From Chitinophaga sp. XS-30 (lineage in GTDB: Bacteria > Bacteroidota > Bacteroidia > Chitinophagales > Chitinophagaceae), in contig NZ_CP043006.1 in the NCBI RefSeq assembly GCF_008086345.1, positions 3,408,032 to 3,472,031 of the forward strand: a stretch of DNA of 64,000 nt. The letters run 5' to 3'. Positions 33,901 through 42,320 of the stretch are shown piece by piece. Numbering within the stretch: position 1 is the stretch's first letter; every line of letters begins with the position of its first letter. The notes under the pieces were generated by a model. It worked only from the letters and a program-made list of their open reading frames with translations, made no database searches and was not told the DNA's origin. The translations under genes were made by a program, and so were the position numbers.

Positions 33901-35863
33901 AAGTATTTTCTTTTCCATCTCCCCAGTTCCATTTCCAGCTGGTAACCGAACCCAGCGACAGTTCATCAAAGCTGATCTCTGTACGATTATCGCAATCAAT
34001 ATTCTTCCTGGCAAAGCGCGGGAAAGGGTTCACGGCAGTGATATAGGCCGTTTTGGTGACCGTTTCGCTGCAGCTATGATTGGAAACGGTCAGCCTGACC
34101 GTGTAGGTACCGGGTTCCCTGTAGCTATGCTTTGTTTGCTGCGATGAACCGGTATGGTAATCCCCGAAATCCCAGGCCCAGCTTGTACCCACATCTGTAG
34201 TGCCATTGAAATGCACCCAGTTGTTGCCGCAGACTTGGGGCGCCTGCGGAGATGAAAAATCAGGCTTGGGCTTTTTATATACCCGGATAGTGTTGTAGGA
34301 ATACAGGTTCACTGTTCCTTTACAGCCATTGGCAGTTGTATAGGTCAGCTTTACAGGGTATGCGCCTTCCTTGTTATACGTGTGTGAGGGAGCCGCTTCT
34401 GTTGACTTGGGGCTGCCATCACCAAAATCCCATTCATAGCTGGCAATGGCATCTCCGGTATTTACGTAGCTGCTGAAAGTAGGGGTCAGCCCTTCGCAGC
34501 CCTCGGAAACACTGGCATAGGCATAGACCTCCGGTTTTTGCACATACACATAACGCTCTGCCGTGCTGGAGCAGCCGGATGCATTGCTGGCAGTGAGTTT
34601 TATATTGAAATATCCCAGGCTGTTATAGGTGACAGAAGGATTTTGCTGCGTGGAGGATTGCCCGTTGCCAAAGCTCCAGTTCCAGCTGGTGGCGTCCTGC
34701 GATTGGTCCGTCAGCTTCACCGTGGCCGGTACATCGCAGATCGCCTGCTGATCGGTCACAAAATTCGCCTTCGGTGCAGGTTTTACCACGAGGTCTTTGG
34801 TCACGCTCTCCTTGCAGCTGCCGTAATCAGCCGTCATGGTCACTTTTACGGTGCCGGTACCGGCAGGGTAGTAGTAGGCAGTTGCGCCATAGCTGTTGAC
34901 ATACCCCTTGTCAACGCTCCAGGTAACGTTGTTGGATTGCGGGTTGTTGGCTGCCGTAAACAACGTGGCGGAACTGTTCTCGCAGATGCTGGCCGGCAAC
35001 TGAAAATCCGTTTTGAAATTGGCTACATTGATATCTTCGGATGTTTTGGTGGCGGTACAACCTTTATCGCTGGTAACCGTAAGCTTTACCTTGTAAACGC
35101 CTTTGGCCGTGTACGTATGGGCGCCCGGGTTAGCGCCGGAAGCGGTGCCGCCATCGCCAAATTCCCATTTATAGGTCAGCGTACCCGGACCGGTAGTGGT
35201 ATTGGTCACCGTCAGTGCAGCCGGCGCAGCGCACAGGAACCGGTCAGATACGGTGAAATTAGCCGTCAGCGAAGCCGCCGCATCTACGATATTACTGAGC
35301 TGTTTTGAAGCCGTACAGCCGTTGCTGTTCGTAATGGTGAGGGTAACTGCGGGGGACAATACATCGTTGTAAGTATGTATCGGGCTGCTGCCGGAACCGG
35401 TGGTGCCATCCCCGAAGTCCCAACTGTAAGCGGTAATGCTGCCATTCACAGGGTTCGATTTGTCCGTGAATGTCACCGCAAAGGGGATGCAACCTTTGGC
35501 AGGACTGGCCGTAAAATCAGGCTTGGGCTTCTCCCATACGGTAACTGTCTTTTCCGCGGTACTGGTATTGCCCGCAGCGTCCTTCACAGTTAATGTTACC
35601 TTGTAGGTGCCGGCGGTGGTATAAGAGGCGCTGGGGCTTTGCTGCGTAGAGGTAGAGCCATTGCCCAGGTTCCACTGCCAGGAAACAGGGTTGCCGGTAG
35701 AATTATCATTGAATTTGGTGATCAGGCTTTCGCAATCGCCGGTTTTACTGGGCGTAAAATCCGCTTTCAACTGCGCATGGGCAGCCACGCTCAGCAAAAG
35801 CATCATAAAAATTGTAACATAGGTAAAAGCACCGCTTGGGGTTACCCGGGTATTTAGGGACAT
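30980..35863 (-). CDS. Giant PKD-repeat surface protein with type IX secretion C-terminal domain
   Basis: A secreted protein of about 1627 residues from ATG 35863 (signal peptide MSLNTRVTPS...AAHAQ); a start at 35893 adds ten residues. It contains about a dozen PKD-like Ig repeats, recognisable by W-[DEN]-[FW]-G-[DN]-G and H-x-Y-x-x-x-G-x-Y (for example AYSWDFGDGTTG and SWSWDFGDGTPAKV). The C-terminal 90 residues (VFLPNAFTPDNDGVNDRFYP...YDRWGSLVFE) are a CHU_C/gliding-associated domain, which directs type IX secretion and surface attachment. It has no catalytic domain, so it is probably an adhesin or polysaccharide-binding protein. It is monocistronic, or weakly linked to the GH43 gene 129 bases downstream. 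Confidence 0.92.
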   Translation of the reverse strand: MSLNTRVTPSGAFTYVTIFMMLLLSVAAHAQLKADFTPSKTGDCESLITKFNDNSTGNPVSWQWNLGNGSTSTQQSPSASYTTAGTYKVTLTVKDAAGNTSTAEKTVTVWEKPKPDFTASPAKGCIPFAVTFTDKSNPVNGSITAYSWDFGDGTTGSGSSPIHTYNDVLSPAVTLTITNSNGCTASKQLSNIVDAAASLTANFTVSDRFLCAAPAALTVTNTTTGPGTLTYKWEFGDGGTASGANPGAHTYTAKGVYKVKLTVTSDKGCTATKTSEDINVANFKTDFQLPASICENSSATLFTAANNPQSNNVTWSVDKGYVNSYGATAYYYPAGTGTVKVTMTADYGSCKESVTKDLVVKPAPKANFVTDQQAICDVPATVKLTDQSQDATSWNWSFGNGQSSTQQNPSVTYNSLGYFNIKLTASNASGCSSTAERYVYVQKPEVYAYASVSEGCEGLTPTFSSYVNTGDAIASYEWDFGDGSPKSTEAAPSHTYNKEGAYPVKLTYTTANGCKGTVNLYSYNTIRVYKKPKPDFSSPQAPQVCGNNWVHFNGTTDVGTSWAWDFGDYHTGSSQQTKHSYREPGTYTVRLTVSNHSCSETVTKTAYITAVNPFPRFARKNIDCDNRTEISFDELSLGSVTSWKWNWGDGKENTYTAKTSPVSHKYDKTGVYLVKLTVTDGTCTSTDSMNINVYAPSPVTITTDKTTLCGNETLKASVVSLDRSIYTNYWYNSWSSSDGTYPNWADYNSENATFINLKPGKNTIRYVAYNLQGCTDSSNKVEVNVHGPLAKFLSPPVLECRGTELTFTDQTDVSGGKPIKSWSWDFGDGTPAKVFTAPPFKHTYNRSGYFYPRLTVTDEDGCTSSADGSYLQVNGPNADFVPSATLIPPGGNIWFYNYTTETGGNATYQWDFGDNTSSTDNSPYKTYPDKGVYTVKLLAKDDNGCIDSAKKQVKVSSVSAGFTVSTSFVNNSGCPPVTARFTNTSVNHASSYWDFGDGSFSTISNPSHTYTYAGKYKVKLKVVGDADTEDEYEQEVEVKGPYATITTSANGGCLTKEIEFQVDASNAVNFAWDFTDGIVTETTDATIKHTFKDPGIYKPRLILSDQAGCKGTAFLDGPIVIDKLDVALTSAPAFICDEGWITFTPAFNSYSIDELKEEAQYQWTFEPGLPVENEATATPGFYLDKTQGYNFTLTTTTAYGCTQTVSKTIYAYPKPVSAITGPLQTCQDAPVSFSGTVSNMNDVTWKWDFGNNNTGAVQQPADQVYDKPGPSAVALIVTSKDGCSDTTHHNIAIVPAPVVNATAASGVICLGNSTTLSAGGGVAYQWSPATDLSNPLAPDPVAAPRENTTYEVTVTDANGCSNTDDISIRVAQPFTIKATPDTVLCLGHVLPLQVSGADHYVWTGEGLDDAASPYPHATIKATGSYTYQVTGYDADGCFTHDTSLVVSVHPSPVINAGPDRTAMAGVPVTLGTQGSLDIVKWTWTPPDYLDCADCPTPVARPNISTNYTVAVENIYGCKAADEVLVNLVCDMGAVFLPNAFTPDNDGVNDRFYPKGRGVKEVAWMRIYDRWGSLVFEKTNFQINNAAAGWDGTRKGQAVPYGSYVYAIETVCEDGTTFLFRGTVLVIR

Positions 35864-36009
35864 GACATACAGGTTCGCGGCGGCAAAATACACAAAAAAT
35901 CCGAATGCCGGTGCTGGATCATTTCACCGCCGCGGCCTCCGGTTACACCGTCAATATATTGCATGCCTTTTTTACTATATTCGATGGAACATCACCTAAA
36001 AATAGCAAA

Positions 36010-36363
36010 ATGACACCGAAAGAAGTGCTCGAAAAATGGATCGATGCGTTCAACCGTGCGGATGTGGATGCCATTGCGGAACTGTATGCAGACGATGCTA
36101 CGAACCACCAGGTGGCCAACCTGCCGGTCACCGGTAGGGAAGCCATTAAAAAGATGTTCGCCGGGGAGTTTGCCGCGGCGGAAATGATCTGCATTCCGGA
36201 GAATATCTTTCAGGATGGGGAATGGGCCATACTGGAATGGAAAGACCCCAACGGCCTTCGCGGCTGCGGGTTCTTCCATGTGCAGCACGACAAGATCGTT
36301 TTTCAGCGCGGGTATTGGGACAAGCTATCTTTTCTGAAACTGCACAATCTGCCCATCAGTTAG
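36010..36363 (+). CDS. NTF2-like (SnoaL-type) small protein
   Basis: A cytosolic protein of 117 residues from ATG 36010 (MTPKEVLEKWIDAFNRADVD). The frame is open upstream to 35905, but the extension looks non-coding. DAIAELYADDATNH, GREAIKKMFAGEF and GCGFFHVQHDKIVFQRGYWD are the usual segments of the cone-shaped NTF2/SnoaL fold. Members are isomerases, hydrolases or of unknown role, and nothing here fixes the function. It is transcribed divergently from the PKD gene and converges on the GH36 gene. Confidence 0.85.
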   Translation: MTPKEVLEKWIDAFNRADVDAIAELYADDATNHQVANLPVTGREAIKKMFAGEFAAAEMICIPENIFQDGEWAILEWKDPNGLRGCGFFHVQHDKIVFQRGYWDKLSFLKLHNLPIS

Positions 36364-36385
36364 CCATACCATCTGCGCCAGCACC

Positions 36386-38605
36386 TCATTTTTTCTGCAA
36401 CCGCAGCACCACGCTCGTTCTGCTGCCGGAGACTTCCGGATTGAAGCCCACTGTCATCAGAAATTCTCCCGAGTACGGCCTGTCTGCATCTGTGGGAGAG
36501 GTCGTTCCGGGATACAGGCTGATCTCTTCCAGCTGATACATGGCCGCAGGGTCCAGCCCTTTTAACCGGATGGGGCGGCTGCTGCCTGCGCCATACCGGT
36601 TGCTGGTGAGATAATTGAATATAACGCCTTCAGAACGGTCTTTGCTGATATACGCAATGGAGGCTATCTCGTCTTTCCGGGGATCGGCCAGCCGGTATTG
36701 ATCTCCCTGCCATACGATGTGTTTAAAGGAATGATATTCCCTGATGGCATTACGGCAATAGGCCAGGTCTTTTTCAGCCAGATGCGCTACAACGATATCA
36801 AATCCCAGTTTGCCCATCATGGCTACATCCGTTCTGAATTTGACGGGTTGTTTCCCCCAATCCGTTACATGGTTGGCCGTAGCGACGGCGGGATAAAAAT
36901 AGGAATACTCCCATTGCATGAAAATTCTTTCCAGCGGGTCTGTATTATCACTGGGCCAGAATTCGGTAAAATACTTCAGGGCTTCGTAATCCACCCGGCC
37001 ACCGCCGCCGGAGCAGAGCATCATGGGAACATCAGGGTATTTGGCGCGGATGCGTTCCAGCACACGGTACAATCCGCGCATATATTCTATGTAAAAATGA
37101 TTTTGGTGGTTGCCGAGATGAGCGGAATAGGCATTATAGATCACGGCATTGCAATCCCATTTAATGTAGGCCAGGCCGGGATTGCGGGTAAACAGATCGT
37201 CCATCGTGCGGAACACGAAATCCTGTACGGCGGGATTGGCGAGGTCCAGCACCAGCTGGTTGCGGAAATAATGTTCTTCACGCGCGGGCTCTTTCACCAC
37301 CCAGTCGGGATGCTTTTCATACAATTCGCTTTTGGGGTTGACCATTTCCGGCTCCACCCATATCCCGAATTTCACGCCATTGGCCGCGGCTTCTTTGACC
37401 AGGCTGGCAATGCCGTTGGGCAGCTTGGTCTTGTTTTCCTGCCAGTCGCCCAAGCCTGCATTGTCGTTATTGCGGGGATATTTGTTGGCAAACCATCCGT
37501 CATCGAGCAGAAAAAGATCAACACCCAGTTTTTTGGTATCGCGGAGCAGCGCTTTCAGTTTGTTTTCGTTGAAGTCGAAATAAGTGGCTTCCCAGTTGTT
37601 GAGCAATGTCAGCCGTTCGCCTTTCCCGTTGAGGATGCGGTAATTCCTGGCCCAGTCATGCAGCTGGCGGCTGGCGTACCCTTTCCCCTTTTGGGACAGG
37701 ATGTAGAGGAATGAAGGCGTGGTAAATGCTTCCCGCGGTTTGAGGGTATATGGCGATGCATAATTGTTGATGCCGGAAATGATCCGCAGATTATCCTGGT
37801 AATCCAGTTCTATATCCGTGCGGAAGTTCCCGCTGTAGGACAGTGCGCCGTAGAGCACGGTGCCTTCGTCTTCCGAAGCCGGGGCGTTCAGCGAGATCAT
37901 GAACACGGAGGGCTGAAAGATATTGGCCCTGGTCCCCAGCTTCGAGTCCAGGGTTTTGATGCCGTGGGTGATCTTCGATTCTTCCGGCCGCATTTCCTTC
38001 GCCCAATCGCCATGATACTGCTGCAGCCAGAACCCGCCTGCTTTCAGGTATAAATTGGCGGACGCATATTTGTGGAGCGTAACGTTCCCCTTTTCCCCGT
38101 GCCGGATCACCGACCATTGTTCAATGACATCCTGTTTAACGTACGCTTTGTAATGCAGCACTACTTCAAAGTCATATACAGGATCTTTCAGCGTAATGTT
38201 CAGCAGCGTAACATCATGGTCAAGCTGTTGCTGTTCATGGCGAACGTAGCGGAGGTCCAGCGACTGGTGGCCATCTGCATGGGTTACTGTAATAGCCGGT
38301 TCCATCAGGTTGCGGGAGCCGGAAGGAGTGTAAGCCGCATTCAGCAGGCCGCTGTAATCGCTGGTTTGCCGGTATGCAGAAGGTACGAGTTGGTATTCCT
38401 GCGCATTGGCCAGTTTTTTACCGAAATAGATGATGGACAGCTCCTTTGCTTTGCCGGCCTCCAGCACCAGCGCATTGTTTTCCGTCACCAGGGGAATGAT
38501 GATCTCCTGTGCATGCAGGCGGCCTGCACCAAAACTTAAAAATACCAGTATGATGCTGCAAACGGCTGCGCCGGTACTGTACTTCCTTTTCCTTCTGCTA
38601 TTCAT
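36386..38605 (-). CDS. GH36 alpha-galactosidase
   Basis: A secreted enzyme of 739 residues with a signal peptide ending GRLHAQ. It has an N-terminal beta-supersandwich (about 33-320), the catalytic TIM barrel and a C-terminal beta domain. Catalytic motifs are VDLFLLDDGWF, FGIWVEPEMV, YIKWDCN (nucleophile Asp484) and FWPSDNTDP (acid/base Asp553), all intact. GH36 removes terminal alpha-linked galactose, and some members act on alpha-N-acetylgalactosamine. It is the last gene of the PUL 3 operon, 36 bases after GH95, and is probably periplasmic. Confidence 0.94.
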   Translation of the reverse strand: MNSRRKRKYSTGAAVCSIILVFLSFGAGRLHAQEIIIPLVTENNALVLEAGKAKELSIIYFGKKLANAQEYQLVPSAYRQTSDYSGLLNAAYTPSGSRNLMEPAITVTHADGHQSLDLRYVRHEQQQLDHDVTLLNITLKDPVYDFEVVLHYKAYVKQDVIEQWSVIRHGEKGNVTLHKYASANLYLKAGGFWLQQYHGDWAKEMRPEESKITHGIKTLDSKLGTRANIFQPSVFMISLNAPASEDEGTVLYGALSYSGNFRTDIELDYQDNLRIISGINNYASPYTLKPREAFTTPSFLYILSQKGKGYASRQLHDWARNYRILNGKGERLTLLNNWEATYFDFNENKLKALLRDTKKLGVDLFLLDDGWFANKYPRNNDNAGLGDWQENKTKLPNGIASLVKEAAANGVKFGIWVEPEMVNPKSELYEKHPDWVVKEPAREEHYFRNQLVLDLANPAVQDFVFRTMDDLFTRNPGLAYIKWDCNAVIYNAYSAHLGNHQNHFYIEYMRGLYRVLERIRAKYPDVPMMLCSGGGGRVDYEALKYFTEFWPSDNTDPLERIFMQWEYSYFYPAVATANHVTDWGKQPVKFRTDVAMMGKLGFDIVVAHLAEKDLAYCRNAIREYHSFKHIVWQGDQYRLADPRKDEIASIAYISKDRSEGVIFNYLTSNRYGAGSSRPIRLKGLDPAAMYQLEEISLYPGTTSPTDADRPYSGEFLMTVGFNPEVSGSRTSVVLRLQKK

Positions 38606-38641
38606 GTGTTGCTTATGCTGTGGCAGGTATGGCGTGAATGA

Positions 38642-41020
38642 TCATTTTCCTGCTACCACGGTTTTCAATTGCCCGTTCACCTTAAGTTTCACTTTTTTGC
38701 GGTGGGGCGATGTGATCTTATATTGTGTGACGATGCCGTTCTCCCATTCAAAATCAACGGTCAGGTTTCCCCTGGCCTTCAGTCCCTTTACCTTGCCGGC
38801 AGGTTTCCAGAGATCCGGCACTGCGGGAAGCAGCTCCACGTAACCGGCATGGCTTTGCATCAGCATTTCCATGATGCCTGCTGCGGCGCCGAAGTTGCCG
38901 TCTATCTGGAAGGGAGGGCCTGCGGAGAACAGGTTGGGATATACACCGCCACCTGCGCCGTAATTGATGTCTGTACGAAGTGTGGGTTTCAGCAGCTCCC
39001 GCAGCAGTTTGAACGCGCGGTTGCCGTCCAGCAGCCGGGCCCAGAACAGCTGTTTGTAGGCAATGGCCCAGCTGGGGCCGTCATCGCCTCTGACTTCCAG
39101 TGATTTCTTTGCGGCTGCGGCCAGTTCCGGCGTGCCGTTGGCGGTGATCAGATTGGCCGGGTACAGTCCGTATAAATGCGAGATATGCCGGTGCTGCGGA
39201 TCTGTTTCCTTATAATCTTCCAGCCATTCCTGCAACCGGCCGTCCGGGGCAATGATGCCGGCGGGCGGGAGCTGTTGCAATTGCGCACGCAATGTATCGG
39301 CCAGCGCTTTATCGGTTTTCAGCCGCTCCGCCGCGATGATGACGTTGGTAAAAAGTTCACGGATGATCTGGTTATCTATCGTGGCGCCTGTGCAGATGCT
39401 GGCATGGTTACCGTTCGGGAGCAGGAAGCTGTTTTCCGGGGAAGAGGAAGGGGAGGTGACGAGCCAGCCTGTTCTTTCATCTTTCACCAGTATGCTTTTG
39501 TAGAACTGTGCCGATCCTTTCAGGATGGGATAGATGCTTTCCAGGTAAGCGATATCATTGGTATAGGCATAATGTTCCCACAGATTATTGCACAGCCATC
39601 CTGATCCCGATTTGGTAACGCCCCAGGATGCGCTTTCGCCCGGTTCGGTGAAGCCCCAGACATTGGTGATCACATGGGCCACCCATCCTTCTGCGTTGTA
39701 ATAGGCTTTGGCAGTCCGTTCGCCGGGTTTCACCAGCCCCCGCACCAGTTCCGTCAGCGGAAGGTTGAGTTCGGAGAGATTGGCCATTTCCACCGGCCAG
39801 TGATTCATCTGTACGTTCACGTCCAGGTGATAATCACCGTTCCAGGGTGTGCGTACCTGGTTCGCCCAAAGCCCCTGCAAATTGGGTGGCAGCAGGCCCA
39901 CCCGGGTGCTGCTGATGCTCAGGTACCTGCCGAATTGCAGGAAAAGCGCGGGCAATGATCTGTCTTCCTCCGGATGCTGGTAATAGGCGGCCAGCCGTTT
40001 GTCGGTCGTAAGGCTTTCAGCCGGCCCGGTTCCCAGGTCTACCGCTACGCGGCCGAACAGTTTGCGGAAGTTGCGGACATGCGATGCCCGCTGTGCGCTG
40101 TAATGTTGCCGGAGCGCGGCCTGCATGTTCTTCGCTGCCAGTTGCCGGTAACCCGGCTCCCGGAAGTCCGTTGCCGTGGAGATGATGATCAGGGCTTCGT
40201 CAGCGCCTTCCACCACCAGTTCCTTTCCCTGTGAGAATTGTGTACCGCCGGTATTGATCACCCGCACTTCCGTGAGATGCTGCATGCCCTTGCCATCTGT
40301 TCCGTTGTCCAACTGGCCGGCTAAGGTCAATACCTGACCGCTGACAGCGGATGTTCCTTTCTCCGGCCGGCTGATGCCCAGGGAAAAACTGATCTTCCCT
40401 TTTTCACTGGCGCTCAGCCTGATGATACTTACATCATCGCCAAAGCTGGTGAAATATTCGCGCACATACTGAATGTCATTGATCTGAAAGGAGGTGGTGG
40501 CAATAGCGCTGTCCAGCGAAAGCCGGCGGCGATAATTCGTATAGGCGGCCCCGTTCTCATAAGCGTATGCAATGTCCAGGTCCGCGAGCATCTGGAAGCA
40601 GCCCCATTGCGGGCCGCCGGAACCCGGGCCAAGGCACACGAAATTCTTGTCGATCAGCCGCTGCGCGTCATCATTCCTGCCGGCGGACAGCAATCTTCTA
40701 ATTTCGGGCAGATGCTTGTAAGCTTCATAATTGTTGGCATCCTGCGGACTGCCTGACCAGAGGGTGATGTCGTTCAACACTATTTTTTCCTTCTCTACCC
40801 CGCCGTCCGGCGTCATGCCCAGGCGGCCGTTCCCGAGCGGAAGCGTTTCTTCCCATTGCGCCGCAGGTTTGTCGAACCAGAGCTGCAGGGGCCGGTCCTG
40901 CGCGGAAACCTTTACCGCGCAGCAAAGCAGGGCAAGGCCGGTGATGACTTTCATCCTGCCGCTCTTCCTGCTTTCAGGCCGTGCTGGTGGTGTGCCGCAG
41001 GTATTCCTGTATTGATCCAT
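38642..41020 (-). CDS. GH95 alpha-L-fucosidase (or alpha-L-galactosidase)
   Basis: An enzyme of 792 residues. The GH95 opening is LWFDKPAAQWEETLPLGNGR followed by VLNDITLWSGSP. The (alpha/alpha)6 barrel contains HLDVN/QMNHWP-type motifs (DYHLDVNVQMNHWPVEMANL), HRHISHLYGLYPANLI and QIDGNFGAAAGIMEMLMQSH, all typical. Family members hydrolyse alpha-1,2-linked L-fucose, or L-galactose in some plant glycans. The first 22 residues are basic and polar. Met23 (ATG at 40954) would start a neat signal peptide (MKVITGLALLCCAVKVSAQ) and may be the real start. It is probably periplasmic and works with the GH36 encoded next. Confidence 0.94.
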   Translation of the reverse strand: MDQYRNTCGTPPARPESRKSGRMKVITGLALLCCAVKVSAQDRPLQLWFDKPAAQWEETLPLGNGRLGMTPDGGVEKEKIVLNDITLWSGSPQDANNYEAYKHLPEIRRLLSAGRNDDAQRLIDKNFVCLGPGSGGPQWGCFQMLADLDIAYAYENGAAYTNYRRRLSLDSAIATTSFQINDIQYVREYFTSFGDDVSIIRLSASEKGKISFSLGISRPEKGTSAVSGQVLTLAGQLDNGTDGKGMQHLTEVRVINTGGTQFSQGKELVVEGADEALIIISTATDFREPGYRQLAAKNMQAALRQHYSAQRASHVRNFRKLFGRVAVDLGTGPAESLTTDKRLAAYYQHPEEDRSLPALFLQFGRYLSISSTRVGLLPPNLQGLWANQVRTPWNGDYHLDVNVQMNHWPVEMANLSELNLPLTELVRGLVKPGERTAKAYYNAEGWVAHVITNVWGFTEPGESASWGVTKSGSGWLCNNLWEHYAYTNDIAYLESIYPILKGSAQFYKSILVKDERTGWLVTSPSSSPENSFLLPNGNHASICTGATIDNQIIRELFTNVIIAAERLKTDKALADTLRAQLQQLPPAGIIAPDGRLQEWLEDYKETDPQHRHISHLYGLYPANLITANGTPELAAAAKKSLEVRGDDGPSWAIAYKQLFWARLLDGNRAFKLLRELLKPTLRTDINYGAGGGVYPNLFSAGPPFQIDGNFGAAAGIMEMLMQSHAGYVELLPAVPDLWKPAGKVKGLKARGNLTVDFEWENGIVTQYKITSPHRKKVKLKVNGQLKTVVAGK

Positions 41021-41073
41021 ATTGCTTTTTTATTGACTATAAATATCGCCTGTATATTCCGGCAATGAAAGTT

Positions 41074-42303
41074 TTACTTCTTGTATCCCGGTGTCAGCTC
41101 ACTCAGGTTGCTGTAGGCACTTTCATTGCTGTCCACTCTTTTTATCCTGATCCGGATATAACGGATCTGCGGCGTTTCGGTGGAGAAGTTGACGGTATAA
41201 GGTCCCTTTCCATCATCTGTACGGGTCACTTCCTGCAGCAGTATCCAGCCTTTAGCCAGTGCATCGGCCTTCCAGTCCGCATCATTGCCCGGCACGGTAG
41301 TGGCGGCGCCGGCAATATCGGCAATCCCCCATATCTCGTATGCTACAGGGTTATGGCAGCAATCACGGCCGGTCACTTCCATCGTTCTGAGACTGTCATA
41401 CACTTTACCCATGTCAAACGTGAAATGATGTGGCAGCGGACTGTCCCCATTGGAGTGGAAGATATTCGGATAGCCCTGCGGGCCGTCTGAACCGTCCCAC
41501 AGGCGGGCTATACTGGTCTGCCCTTCGTAGGGCTGCACATCGTAAGGGAGGTTGACTGCCTGGAAAAGGGACTTGTCGCATTTCACAATGCCGAATTCGA
41601 TTGGCGGGAACGTATCCACCAGGCTTGCGGGGAAGGTATCCAGCGCTATCGGGTCCGGTTTGTAGTACGACTGGTACGCCACTTTGGTGCCGTACCGGAA
41701 ATCGTTCAGCGTGACCGACTGCTGACCGGGAGGTAAAGCCACTTCCTTCAGTTCGTTATCCGTGGCGGTGTACCGGATATAGGTCATGATATTTGTGCTG
41801 TCCGGTGTCAGGAAATTAAGGGTAAGTTCGTTGCCCTCGTCATTCAGCAGCTTGTAAGGCTCCGTGAGGTTGATGGGCCGGTTCATCAGGCTTTGCCTGT
41901 ACGTATTGCCATATACTCTCGCATTCTGTATCTCGATGGGGATAGAGCGGTTGCCTTTTGCATCCAGCGAATACACGAAGAAGGAATACGTATATTCCTG
42001 CAGGTTATCGATGATGGCGAAAACCGTATCGGAAGGGCTGTGTGTAGCTGCTGCCACATCCACGGAATCTGCATAGTTATTCCAGTACACCCTGTACTTT
42101 GCAACAGAGGGATCAGCGCTGGGCGACCAGCCGATGCCGATACGCAGGTTGCCGGGCCTGGTGAATGCCTGCGTAATGGCGCCGGGGTATTTAAGTTCCT
42201 GCCCGTTGAGAAAACTTTTGAAATCATCCGGCTGCTGCGAGCAGGAAGCCAGCAGGCCGGCCAAAACCGTTATCCGAAGCAGCAATGAATTTTTCATATA
42301 CAT
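41074..42303 (-). CDS. DUF4998-type surface lipoprotein with discoidin-like C-terminus (PUL 3)
   Basis: A lipoprotein of 409 residues with lipobox Cys21 (LLASC) followed by SQQPDD, which fits the Bacteroidota surface-export signal. The first half has two fibronectin-like domains with IGWSPSADPSVAKYRVYWNN, the pattern I associate with DUF4998. The C-terminal 150 residues (FTFDMGKVYDSLRTMEVTGR and PQIRYIRIRIKRV) have the layout of F5/8 type C (discoidin) carbohydrate-binding domains. It probably acts as a PUL 3 surface glycan-binding protein. It is encoded 18 bases after a similar lipoprotein gene. Confidence 0.78.
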   Translation of the reverse strand: MYMKNSLLLRITVLAGLLASCSQQPDDFKSFLNGQELKYPGAITQAFTRPGNLRIGIGWSPSADPSVAKYRVYWNNYADSVDVAAATHSPSDTVFAIIDNLQEYTYSFFVYSLDAKGNRSIPIEIQNARVYGNTYRQSLMNRPINLTEPYKLLNDEGNELTLNFLTPDSTNIMTYIRYTATDNELKEVALPPGQQSVTLNDFRYGTKVAYQSYYKPDPIALDTFPASLVDTFPPIEFGIVKCDKSLFQAVNLPYDVQPYEGQTSIARLWDGSDGPQGYPNIFHSNGDSPLPHHFTFDMGKVYDSLRTMEVTGRDCCHNPVAYEIWGIADIAGAATTVPGNDADWKADALAKGWILLQEVTRTDDGKGPYTVNFSTETPQIRYIRIRIKRVDSNESAYSNLSELTPGYKK

Positions 42304-42320
42304 ATAGGCTCTTTTATGAA

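Noticed and set aside
30980..35863. Repeated sequence in the PKD gene as a possible mobile or satellite repeat
   Set aside because: The repeats are protein-level PKD domains with diverged DNA. They are a domain array, not a DNA repeat element.
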